The position numbers and the translations under genes were made by a program. Below, in pieces: positions 1 through 6,091 of a stretch of DNA of 7,892 nucleotides. Position 1 is the stretch's first letter. Every line of letters starts with the position of its first letter. Source of the DNA: Candidatus Elusimicrobium euhamitermitis (GTDB taxonomy: Bacteria; Elusimicrobiota; Elusimicrobia; Elusimicrobiales; Elusimicrobiaceae); the NCBI GenBank assembly GCA_031254225.1, contig JAIRUU010000043.1, forward strand, positions 1 through 7,892, in the 5' to 3' direction. The notes beneath the pieces were generated by a model, which was not told where the DNA came from, did not search any database, and was given only the letters and a program-made list of their open reading frames with translations.

Positions 1-188
1 AGGAACGCGGCGAAAGCGCGGACTACGACTCTATTTTAGCCGGCATTAAAGAGCGCGACCACAGGGATTCCACGCGCGCGGCCGCGCCGCTCAAAGCCGC
101 GCAGGACGCAATAATCATAGACACTTCGCCGTTAAGTTTAGACGAAGTGGTTAAAAAAATTTTGGGTATTATAAAACTTCATTTATAG
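1..188 (+). CDS. cmk: Cytidylate kinase, C-terminal 61 residues (5' end outside window)
   Basis: The reading frame is open from base 3 and ends at TAG 186-188. It encodes the C-terminal part of CMP/dCMP kinase, which makes CDP/dCDP from CMP/dCMP and ATP in the cytoplasm. The visible part carries the hallmark stretch IKERDHRDSTRAAAPL followed by AAQDAIIIDTSPLSLDEVV. In the Cmk family the Arg and Asp of the RDxxDxxR segment contact the CMP base and phosphate, and the 'DA-hydrophobic-DT-x-LS-x-x-x-V' tail is the typical C-terminal helix. The family is about 220 residues, so roughly 160 residues lie upstream of the window. The neighbours support the call: cmk followed by plsC and an S1 gene is a recurring bacterial gene order. 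The distance to plsC is 178 bp and includes a repeat element, so co-transcription is possible but not shown. Confidence 0.93.
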   Translation, partial: ERGESADYDSILAGIKERDHRDSTRAAAPLKAAQDAIIIDTSPLSLDEVVKKILGIIKLHL

Positions 189-222
189 GCAATGTTAAAA
201 CAGGATATATAAATAAAGCGCC

Positions 223-335
223 GTCATTGTGAGCGGCGTAGCGAACAATCTACAATTATAGTTTTTTAGGCGTCGTAGACGCCGTATTAATAAAATAAAT
301 GTAGATTCTTACGTCGCTTCGCTCCTCAGAATGAC
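223..335. repeat. REP-like inverted-repeat element 1 (MITE/BIME-like)
   Basis: This is a 113-bp element in the cmk-plsC gap. The left arm (223-253) and the right arm (301-335, read on the - strand) both begin GTCATT-S-TGAG and both end in AATCTAC. Each arm can fold on itself: ATTGT 226-230 pairs with ACAAT 245-249, and ATTCT 305-309 pairs with AGAAT 328-332. The middle holds a perfect small hairpin, GGCGTC 269-274 / GACGCC 278-283, after a T-run. The layout (two inverted short palindromes, no ORF) matches REP/BIME or MITE-type dispersed repeats, which are often moved by REP-associated tyrosine transposases encoded elsewhere. No convincing target-site duplication is visible. Mobility is inferred; the repeat structure is seen directly. 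Confidence 0.8.
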
Positions 336-366
336 TTTTATGTATTAGCATTATAAGTTTAAAAAA

Positions 367-963
367 ATGACAACATTTCTTCTGAATTTGATAAAATGGA
401 TATTCAGGACGTATCTGGGTCTGTTTTATAACGCGAAAGCCGTGGGCCTTGAAAATATTCCTAAGACGGGCCGCCTGATAATAGTGTCAAACCACGTCTC
501 AAACGTTGACCCGCCGCTTTTGGGCGGTTATGCCGGTTTGGTGCGGGACTCCCGTTATATTATTAAAAAGAGTCTGATGAAAGTGCCGGTGCTGGGTTTC
601 CTGTTTAACCTTTTCGGTTTTATACCGGTGGAGCGCGCGGCCGGAAAAGATTTGGGCGCTTTCAAAGCCGTGCTTGCCGCGCTTAATAAAGAAGAAAGCG
701 TAATGCTTTTCCCCGAAGGCACCAGGAGCAGGGACGGCCAGCCGCAGCAGGCAAAAGCGGGCGTAAGTTTTCTGGCGCATAAAAGCGGCGCGCCGGTTTT
801 GATAAGCAGGGTTTTTAACACATACGGTTTTCCGTGGAGGAGAAAATTGAGGGTGGTTTTCTCCCACACAATAAAATTTGAAGAAGTCTCAGGCGTGGAT
901 TTGAAAGAGCAGTACAGGCAGTTCGCAGACAGAATAATGAAAGAAATAAGCGAAGTTAATTAA
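367..963 (+). CDS. plsC: 1-acyl-sn-glycerol-3-phosphate acyltransferase
   Basis: This 198-residue protein is a lysophosphatidic acid acyltransferase (LPLAT/PlsC family). It adds the second acyl chain to lysophosphatidate, giving phosphatidate for membrane phospholipids at the cytoplasmic face of the inner membrane. The catalytic H-x4-D motif is NHVSNVD with His43 and Asp48. The glycerophosphate-binding motif is FPEGTRSRDG (115-124), and the block VPVLGFLFNLFGFIPVER (73-90) fits the family's third conserved block. Residues 4-21 are hydrophobic and aromatic and could form a membrane-associating helix. The length is near the lower normal range for bacterial PlsC. No Shine-Dalgarno site precedes ATG 367; the upstream bases are A-rich and a TATAAG lies at 352-357. 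The gene sits between cmk and rpsA on the same strand, with a 50-bp gap before rpsA. Confidence 0.93.
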   Translation: MTTFLLNLIKWIFRTYLGLFYNAKAVGLENIPKTGRLIIVSNHVSNVDPPLLGGYAGLVRDSRYIIKKSLMKVPVLGFLFNLFGFIPVERAAGKDLGAFKAVLAALNKEESVMLFPEGTRSRDGQPQQAKAGVSFLAHKSGAPVLISRVFNTYGFPWRRKLRVVFSHTIKFEEVSGVDLKEQYRQFADRIMKEISEVN

Positions 964-965
964 CC

Positions 966-999
966 GGAGGATTACGCAGATTACTTTAAAATAATCTGT
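966..999 (+). promoter_or_regulatory. rpsA leader: distant Shine-Dalgarno followed by a hairpin
   Basis: A perfect GGAGG (966-970) lies just after the plsC stop but 43 bases before the rpsA ATG at 1014, with no ATG, GTG or TTG at normal spacing from it. Between them is a perfect 7-bp stem, CAGATTA 977-983 / TAATCTG 992-998, with an 8-base AT loop; a G-U pair (976/999) extends it to 8. No strong Shine-Dalgarno is seen close to the ATG (only TAAGA, 1003-1007). E. coli rpsA also has a structured leader without a strong Shine-Dalgarno and is autoregulated by S1. A similar role here is an inference. Confidence 0.5.
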
Positions 1000-1013
1000 A
1001 ACTAAGACCTATT

Positions 1014-2207
1014 ATGACCAACGCAGAAAATGAAGTGAAACAGGAAAATGCAGCAGAAGTGGCTACGCAGACTGAGCAGGAAATGACTATGGACGAACTG
1101 TTTGCAGAGCAGGAAAATTTGCTCAGCAAACTTAACAAAAGGGAAATTGTCCAGGTTACGGTGGTACAGGTTGGCACGGATAGCGTTTTAGTTGACACGG
1201 GGGACAAGAAAGAGGGTTATATTCCCGTGGCGGATTTTGAGGGCGGCAATCTGCCCTCGGCGGGGGATACTATTCCCGCGGTTTTGGTTAAAAAAGGCAG
1301 CGACGAGCGGCACGCTGTTTTGTCCTACAAAAAAGCGCAGGAAGCGCTGGGCTGGGACTTGTGCAAAAAAGCTTTTGCAAATAAAGAGCGCGTGCGCGGC
1401 ACGGTTTTGCAGACGGTAAAGGGCGGTTATATAGTGGATGTGTTCGGCGTAAACGGTTTTATGCCGCTTTCTCTGTCCGAGCTGCACGCGGCGTACAAGC
1501 ATTATCTTCCCGTCGGCGCGAAAGTCAAATGTCTGATTGCGGAAATTTCTAAGGACAAAAATAAATTAATAGTTTCCCGACGCACGGTTTTGGAAGAGGA
1601 CGAGAAAGTGAGGCGCGAGGGCGTTCTGGGCACCGTTAAAGAAGGGGAAGTGCTGCGCGTCGTCGTGGCTAAGGCGGACAAAGATAAAATTTATCTGCGT
1701 TTTCACGGCATTGAAGGCGTTGTGAATTTGGAAAACGTCGCCTGGCAGGAGCCGCAGAAAGTGATAGCTTCTTTCCGCCGCGGGCAGCGCATTAAAGCCA
1801 AACTTATTAAAATTGATAAAACCGCGGGCAAGCTTGAGTTTGGTTTAAAACAGCTTTACTTAAATCCGGCCGACGCGCTGCGCCGCAAATTCCCTTACAA
1901 GAGCACGGCAAAAGCCAAAATTATGGCTATTACCGAGCAGGGCGTTGAGGTTGAACTGGGCAAAAATAATACAAAAGGTTTTATAAGCGAGTTTGAAATG
2001 GGCAGAGATTTTGAAGGCGAGGTGGGCGATACTATAAGCGTCATGGTTATCGGTATTAACCCCGATAATTTTACCGTCAATCTTTCCGCCAAAAAATACG
2101 ATATGGCGCAGAACAAAAAGTTTGTCGCGCAGTATACCAAAGCCGCCCCGCGCCCGACGCTGGGCCAGCTGCTGGGGGACTCGCTTAACAAAGATTCGGA
2201 AGACTAG
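1014..2207 (+). CDS. rpsA: 30S ribosomal protein S1 (four S1 domains)
   Basis: This 397-residue protein is the S1 family of ribosomal or ribosome-associated RNA-binding proteins, which help mRNAs dock on the 30S subunit. Four S1/OB-fold units are visible: about 43-106 (VQVTVVQVG...DKKEGYIPVADF), 124-190 (VRGTVLQTVKGGYIVDVFG...GFMPLS), 206-280 (EGEVLRVVVAKADKDKIYLRF...GVVNLENVAW) and 297-361 (AKAKIMAITEQGVEVELG...KGFISEFE). The acidic N-terminus (1-35) and the C-terminal tail with TLGQLLGDSL (382-391) are also typical of S1. Proteobacterial S1 has six domains (about 557 residues), whereas about 380-410 residues with four domains is common in other phyla. Domain 3 is divergent: the usual aromatic-rich GAFVDL-type strand is replaced by DKIYLRF. 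The start at 1014 is forced, because an in-frame TAA lies at 999-1001 with no start between. Translation is probably governed by the leader hairpin, and a strong terminator follows. Confidence 0.92.
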   Translation: MTNAENEVKQENAAEVATQTEQEMTMDELFAEQENLLSKLNKREIVQVTVVQVGTDSVLVDTGDKKEGYIPVADFEGGNLPSAGDTIPAVLVKKGSDERHAVLSYKKAQEALGWDLCKKAFANKERVRGTVLQTVKGGYIVDVFGVNGFMPLSLSELHAAYKHYLPVGAKVKCLIAEISKDKNKLIVSRRTVLEEDEKVRREGVLGTVKEGEVLRVVVAKADKDKIYLRFHGIEGVVNLENVAWQEPQKVIASFRRGQRIKAKLIKIDKTAGKLEFGLKQLYLNPADALRRKFPYKSTAKAKIMAITEQGVEVELGKNNTKGFISEFEMGRDFEGEVGDTISVMVIGINPDNFTVNLSAKKYDMAQNKKFVAQYTKAAPRPTLGQLLGDSLNKDSED

Positions 2208-2226
2208 TTTGACATTTGAACACCGC

Positions 2227-2271
2227 AAATAAAACTCCGCCCGTAAAATTTTTACGGGCGGAGTTTTATTT
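2227..2271 (+). terminator. Bidirectional intrinsic terminator between rpsA and the convergent gene
   Basis: A perfect 21-bp stem (2227-2247 with 2251-2271) and a 3-base loop hold the GC core CTCCGCCCG / CGGGCGGAG. The + strand 3' side runs into TTTTATTTTTAAGTTTT, giving a U-rich tail for rpsA. The left side is AAATAAAA, which reads as TTTTATTT on the - strand and so can also end the converging gene whose stop is at 2295. Its placement between two convergent genes fits that dual use. Confidence 0.92.
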
Positions 2272-2294
2272 TTAAGTTTTAAGAAAATATCGGA

Positions 2295-3230
2295 CTAATG
2301 GGCAGAATATTTAGATTTTAGTAAATACGGGTCAATCTCTTTTTGCAGTCTGGCCTTAGACTCTTTTAATGTTTCCTGAGCCGCTTTGCCTGGTTTTGTA
2401 ATCTGCCGCGTAGTCTGTTGTGTTTGTCTTTGGTTAATTATTTCTTTTTTTTGGGCCGACAATCCAAGATAATAGCGCAAATCTTCCGATAGTGAGAGAT
2501 GCTCCTTATTAGGCGCTATGTATTGGCCTGCTTTAACTTTTCCTGATACATACATTTGCTCAAGTTCTACGTCTCTGACTCTGTAAGTCTTAGGGTCAAG
2601 ATAGTTGAGCAGCCACTCTTGCCCAAGGTTGTGATTAAGTATTATTCTGGCCTGATCCCTGGCAATACCTTCTTCGTTAGCCCATTCTAACACTGTGTAG
2701 TAGGTATTACCACCTGTAGGACATACAGTGGGATCACATGTTATTGCATACGTACCGGCAGTAGAATTAATTATACAGTCTGAAGACAACTTTACCCTTT
2801 TACAATTATTTGAGACAATATTATTTACGATTCCCTGATATAATATGGTTCTGGTGTTTTTGTCCGAAGCCAAATACTTATATAGTCTGATTACAAAATC
2901 GGGATCAGGCTTATAGTCCATTGCAGCTTGAATATGCTGCGGATTCCCGTCTTCAACCGCGGCTTTGAGATAGATTTCCACGGCTTGCTTAAATTCTTTT
3001 AGAGCTGCTTCTTTTTCCGTACCCGTTGCCTTATCCCATTTCTCTTTTGCTATTTTTGCTTTTCGTCCGTTTTGGCAGGCAACTGTGGTGCATGAAGCAG
3101 GATCAGGTTCCCGCATTGCGCTAATAGGTATAAAGCGTATAATTTGTTGTTGAGTATTGGTCGTTTGCGCTTTTATAGGAAGCGACGTAAGCAGAGCCAG
3201 CGTCGTTGCCAGTAATAATATTTTTTGCAT
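2295..3230 (-). CDS. Exported protein of unknown function with six cysteines
   Basis: This is a 311-residue protein that I do not recognise. The N-terminus MQKILLLATTLALLTSLPIKA is a classic Sec signal peptide (positive Lys3, hydrophobic 4-16, probable signal peptidase I cleavage near Ala21), so the product is probably periplasmic or secreted. The six cysteines pair by spacing: C47/C52 (CX4C), C143/C152 (CX8C) and C165/C170 (CX4C), which suits disulfides in an oxidising compartment. Residues 57-120 are charged and look helical. Residues 254-311 are rich in Gln, Lys and Glu and could be a helix or coiled coil. No membrane helix follows the signal and no lipobox Cys is present. The start is well supported by AGGAG (3236-3240, read on -) five bases before ATG. 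It is convergent with rpsA and 228 bp downstream of galT. It uses fewer GCG/GCC codons than its neighbours, suggesting a different history. Being a real, translated gene is well supported; its function is not. Confidence 0.85.
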   Translation of the reverse strand: MQKILLLATTLALLTSLPIKAQTTNTQQQIIRFIPISAMREPDPASCTTVACQNGRKAKIAKEKWDKATGTEKEAALKEFKQAVEIYLKAAVEDGNPQHIQAAMDYKPDPDFVIRLYKYLASDKNTRTILYQGIVNNIVSNNCKRVKLSSDCIINSTAGTYAITCDPTVCPTGGNTYYTVLEWANEEGIARDQARIILNHNLGQEWLLNYLDPKTYRVRDVELEQMYVSGKVKAGQYIAPNKEHLSLSEDLRYYLGLSAQKKEIINQRQTQQTTRQITKPGKAAQETLKESKARLQKEIDPYLLKSKYSAH

Positions 3231-3235
3231 AATGT

Positions 3236-3276
3236 CTCCTTTTTACGCTTCCGCGGCATTTCCGCTTTTGTGCCGC
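3236..3276 (-). promoter_or_regulatory. Shine-Dalgarno and upstream hairpin of the exported-protein gene
   Basis: Read on the - strand, AAAAAGGAG precedes the ATG at 3230 with good spacing (3236-3240 is the AGGAG core). Just upstream in the leader, GCGGCA (rc of 3271-3276) can pair with TGCCGC (rc of 3253-3258) across a 12-base loop. The Shine-Dalgarno is clear. The hairpin is short, and a regulatory role is only possible, not shown. Confidence 0.5.
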
Positions 3277-3372
3277 ATTCATTTGAGACATAGTCTGTTT
3301 ACTCCATCAAGTTAACATAATTGCCCTAGCCGCACAAGGGTCAAAAGACCTATATTTATATAATTATTTTTA

Positions 3373-3402
3373 ATTATAACGTCTGTGTTAAAATTATGTG
3401 AT
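3373..3402 (-). promoter_or_regulatory. Candidate sigma-70-type promoter for the exported-protein gene
   Basis: On the - strand a perfect TATAAT (complement of 3373-3378) lies 18 bases downstream of ATCACA (complement of 3397-3402), a 4/6 match to TTGACA. The surroundings are strongly AT-rich. It would give a leader of roughly 135 bases before ATG 3230. A second possibility nearer the gene is TTGACC (complement of 3339-3344) with TATGTT (complement of 3314-3319) at a long 19-base spacing. AT-rich gaps produce such matches by chance, so confidence is low. Confidence 0.3.
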
Positions 3403-3458
3403 TTTAGTTGATTATTAGACTATGCGTTCCATGTATATTCGGCCGGAGGCTGAAGAAT

Positions 3459-4967
3459 TTACTTATTTAATTTGAGGATAAATTTGTCCAAAGCCGCGCG
3501 GCCGGCCGCGTCGTCTTTAAAAACGCCGCAGCATTCAAGGACTTCGGCGAAGATTTTGCCGGTCTCCTGTTCCAGTATTTTAAACGCGTTTTCCGTGGTA
3601 AATTTGTGTTCTTTTGCCAGCCGCGCGGCCCAATTATAGTGTTTGGTTACGGCGGGGGAATTTTTTATGGCGTTTAAATCGCCTTTGGCCAATGCGCCGC
3701 CCACTTCTTTTAATTCCGCTTTTAATCTGCCTGGCAAAACAGCCATGCCCATAACTTCTATCAGGCCTATATTTTCCCGCTTGATATGATGGTACTGCGG
3801 GCGGGAATGGAAAATCCCGTCCGGGAATTCCGCGGACGCCGCGTTATTTCTCAGCGCGATATCAAGCTGCAGCCTGCCGTTTTTCATGCGCGCTATCGGC
3901 GTAACCGTGTTGTGGCGCGTTGCGCCGGAATGCGATTTTATGTCAGCCTCCGCGTCGTTATAATTAACCCACGCTTTAAAAAGTTCGTTTGCCGCGGCCA
4001 ATACGTTTTTGCGCGCGCCGGTAAAACGTATTACGGAAAGTGGCCAGTCCAAAATTTCGCATTTCACGCGCGGAAATTTTTTGAGCTTAAAAGTTTTGCG
4101 TATTTTTGCGCGGTGCATTGGGAAAACATAATTGCCGCCCTGGTAATGGTCATGGTTTAAAATTGAGCCGCCCACGACGGGCAAATCCGCGTTTGAGCCT
4201 ATAAAATAATGCGGAAACTGTTCCAGAAAGTCTGCAAGACGGACAAAAGTTTTTTCATTAATCAGCATGTCCGTGTGCCGCTGTCCGAGCACAATGCAGT
4301 GCTCTTTATAATAAACGTATGGGGAATACTGAAAAAACCATTTTTCGCCCGCCAGTTTCAGCGGTATCAGACGTATGTTCTGCCGCGCGGGATAATTGAG
4401 GCGGCCCGCATAACCTTCGTTCTCAACGCAGAGCGCGCACTTCGGATAGCCGCCGTCTTTAAGCGCGTTTACGCCGAGGGCTTTTACCGCGGCAATTTCT
4501 TTAGGGTCCTTTTCCGGCTTGGAAAGATTAACGGTAATGTCAAAGCGTCCGTAGCGCGTCGGCGTGGTCCAGGAGAGATTTTTTGCAACGCGCTCCGTCT
4601 TAATATAATCCTCAGTCTGCTGCGCCTCGTACATCCAGCGCGTGGCTTTTTTTATGTCTTTAAAACTTTTAAATTTTGCGGTAAAGTCAGAAGGGCGGGG
4701 GGTTAACAGGCCGATAATTTCCGTCTCAAGCATTTCGCGCGCGGCGGATAAATCTTCAATTTTTCCGTCGGACGCGGCCCAGGCGGATATGGCGGCCAAA
4801 ATTTCCGACGGATATTTCGGCAAAGGTTCTTTGAGCGGCGCGGGCGTAAAACCGTCCGGCCCCAGGCGCGAAATTATTCTGTTGGCCGCCCAAACGCGGT
4901 CTTCTTCTTCAATAAGTTTATTTTTTACCGCGTAATCTATAAGGCGGGAGACAAGCGCGTTTATCAT
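3459..4967 (-). CDS. galT: UDP-glucose--hexose-1-phosphate uridylyltransferase, class II (GalT)
   Basis: GalT transfers UMP from UDP-glucose to galactose-1-phosphate, yielding UDP-galactose and glucose-1-phosphate (Leloir pathway, cytoplasm). With the start at 4967 it has 502 residues, normal for the class II family, which is about 490-510 residues; class I is about 350. The active-site motif is GGSILNHDHYQGG with His272-Asp-His274-x-Gln276. By analogy with the class I HPHxQ motif, the second His would carry the uridylyl group. Other family-typical parts are CALCVENEGYAGRL (Cys177, Cys180), VYYKEHCIVL and SHSGATRHNTVTPIAR. The longest open frame begins 8 codons earlier (ATG at 4991), but that ATG has no Shine-Dalgarno. 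ATG 4967 overlaps the galE stop as TAATG and has AGAAGG (complement of 4973-4978) five bases upstream, so I chose it. It is the last gene of the gal cluster. No convincing terminator is seen after it. Confidence 0.93.
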   Translation of the reverse strand: MINALVSRLIDYAVKNKLIEEEDRVWAANRIISRLGPDGFTPAPLKEPLPKYPSEILAAISAWAASDGKIEDLSAAREMLETEIIGLLTPRPSDFTAKFKSFKDIKKATRWMYEAQQTEDYIKTERVAKNLSWTTPTRYGRFDITVNLSKPEKDPKEIAAVKALGVNALKDGGYPKCALCVENEGYAGRLNYPARQNIRLIPLKLAGEKWFFQYSPYVYYKEHCIVLGQRHTDMLINEKTFVRLADFLEQFPHYFIGSNADLPVVGGSILNHDHYQGGNYVFPMHRAKIRKTFKLKKFPRVKCEILDWPLSVIRFTGARKNVLAAANELFKAWVNYNDAEADIKSHSGATRHNTVTPIARMKNGRLQLDIALRNNAASAEFPDGIFHSRPQYHHIKRENIGLIEVMGMAVLPGRLKAELKEVGGALAKGDLNAIKNSPAVTKHYNWAARLAKEHKFTTENAFKILEQETGKIFAEVLECCGVFKDDAAGRAALDKFILKLNK

Positions 4968-4978
4968 TAATACCTTCT
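4965..4978 (-). promoter_or_regulatory. galE-galT translational coupling site (TAATG overlap with internal Shine-Dalgarno)
   Basis: On the - strand the galE stop TAA (4969-4967) shares one base with the galT ATG (4967-4965), forming TAATG. AGAAGG, the complement of 4973-4978, lies inside the last galE codons at five-base spacing. Such overlaps let a terminating ribosome restart on the next gene, which keeps GalE and GalT output linked. Confidence 0.8.
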
Positions 4979-5941
4979 TTTCTTTTCCCATTTATAAACT
5001 GTTTTTATAATATTTTCCAAATCGTACTGCGGCTTCCAGCCCAAAATTTTCTGCGCTTTTTCAGACGACGCTACAAGGACCGCAGGGTCCCCCGCGCGCC
5101 TTTGGGCGTACTCAATTTTAATTTCAAGGCCGGTTACTTTTTTTACCATATCAATAATTTGTTTCACGCTGTAGCCGGAGCCGGTGCCGAGATTATACTG
5201 CCCGCTTTTGCCGGTCTCAATCATTTTTTCAAGCGCGGCGATATGCGCGGCGGCCAAATCGCACACGTGGACATAGTCCCGCACGCAGGTGCCGTCCGTG
5301 GTAGGATAATCAGTGCCGAAGACTTTAATGTTATCCCGTTTGCCCAGCGCGGCCTGAAAGACCAGCGGGATAAGGTGAGACTCGTTTAAATGCGATTCGC
5401 CTATTTTGCCCGACGGGTGCGCGCCGCACGCGTTAAAATAGCGCAGGCATACGCTTTTTAGTCCGTAAGCCGCGTCGTAATCTTTAAGCGCGGTTTCCAC
5501 CATAAGTTTGCTGCTGCCGTAGGGATTGATGGGTTTCTGCGGATGGTTTTCGTCCACGTATTGCGTAACAGGCTCGCCGAAAGTGGCGGCGGTTGACGAG
5601 AAAACAAAATATTTTATATCCGTTTCCCTCATAGCGTCAAGCAGGTTTATTACTTTGCAAAAATTATTTTCATAATATTTGGACGGGTTTTGCACGCTTT
5701 CGCCCACTTCGGTAAACGCGGCAAAATGCATAACCGCGTCAATTTTATGTTGAGCGAAAACTTTTGCTAATCTTTTTTTGTCGCCCAGATCGCCTTTAAT
5801 AAAAGCGTAACCGCGCACGGCTTTTTTGTGGCCCTTGGACAGGTTGTCATAAATTACCGGCGCGTAACCTTTTTCTTCCAAAACTTTAGCGGTGTGGGAA
5901 CCAATGTACCCCGCGCCGCCCACTACCAAAATATTTTTCAT
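4967..5941 (-). CDS. galE: UDP-glucose 4-epimerase
   Basis: GalE interconverts UDP-galactose and UDP-glucose with tightly bound NAD and closes the Leloir cycle; it also supplies UDP-galactose for glycans. The 324-residue length is typical. It is an extended short-chain dehydrogenase/reductase. The NAD-binding Rossmann motif is VGGAGYIGSH (GxxGxxG at Gly8, Gly11, Gly14), and YDNLSKGHKKAV (31-42) is the usual segment after beta-2. The catalytic set is Thr117 (in FSSTAATFGEP, where E. coli has Ser124) with Tyr141 and Lys145 (PYGSSK). GTDYPTTDGTCVRDYVHV (209-226) is the highly conserved GalE sugar-nucleotide block. CGGAG (complement of 5950-5954) sits eight bases before the ATG. galT follows through a TAATG overlap. 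galK lies upstream across a 150-bp gap holding a repeat element. Confidence 0.97.
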   Translation of the reverse strand: MKNILVVGGAGYIGSHTAKVLEEKGYAPVIYDNLSKGHKKAVRGYAFIKGDLGDKKRLAKVFAQHKIDAVMHFAAFTEVGESVQNPSKYYENNFCKVINLLDAMRETDIKYFVFSSTAATFGEPVTQYVDENHPQKPINPYGSSKLMVETALKDYDAAYGLKSVCLRYFNACGAHPSGKIGESHLNESHLIPLVFQAALGKRDNIKVFGTDYPTTDGTCVRDYVHVCDLAAAHIAALEKMIETGKSGQYNLGTGSGYSVKQIIDMVKKVTGLEIKIEYAQRRAGDPAVLVASSEKAQKILGWKPQYDLENIIKTVYKWEKKRRY

Positions 5942-5962
5942 TATTAATACTCCGTTCTCTTT

Positions 5963-6083
5963 GTCATCCTGAGCCGCCGCAGGCGGCGTGAGGATCTTCC
6001 TTTATAATTTGTTGTTATTTTTGCCAGTCAAAACGTAAAACAATAATCGTAGATCCTCACGCCCTTTCAGGGCTCAGGATGAC
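5963..6083. repeat. REP-like inverted-repeat element 2 (MITE/BIME-like)
   Basis: This is a 121-bp element in the galK-galE gap. Outer ends GTCATCCTGAG 5963-5973 and CTCAGGATGAC 6073-6083 are perfect inverted repeats (11 bp), as are the inner ends GTGAGGATCT 5988-5997 and AGATCCTCAC 6051-6060 (10 bp). Between them each arm has its own hairpin with different sequence: GCCGCC 5973-5978 / GGCGGC 5982-5987 on the left, and GCCCT 6061-6065 / AGGGC 6069-6073 on the right. Each arm also folds through ATCCT/AGGAT. The centre (about 5998-6048) is AT-rich with no ORF. The design matches element 1. The right end touches the galK stop region, so the palindromes would be transcribed within the gal mRNA and could act on its stability; that effect is inferred. 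Confidence 0.87.
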
Positions 6084-6091
6084 TTTTTTTA

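Noticed and set aside
223..335. CRISPR array or tRNA-like structure at the repeat element
   Set aside because: There are only two arms in inverted orientation, not direct repeats with spacers, and no cloverleaf or anticodon arm can be drawn.
499..869. Open frames on the - strand across plsC
   Set aside because: They are shadows of a well-supported PlsC frame with all catalytic motifs.
971..994. Mini-ORF starting with ATT right after GGAGG (ATT ACG CAG ... TAA) as an rpsA leader peptide
   Set aside because: ATT is a very rare start codon, the peptide would be seven residues, and nothing else supports it.
3438..3454. Short inverted repeat after galT (TTCGGCC / GGCTGAA) as a gal terminator
   Set aside because: On the galT strand the stem has an A-C mismatch and no U tract follows, so it does not support an intrinsic terminator.
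3786..4706. Open frames on the + strand across galT (124 and 165 codons)
   Set aside because: They are antisense to a full-length GalT with intact motifs, have no recognisable domains and reflect GC-rich codon use on the other strand.
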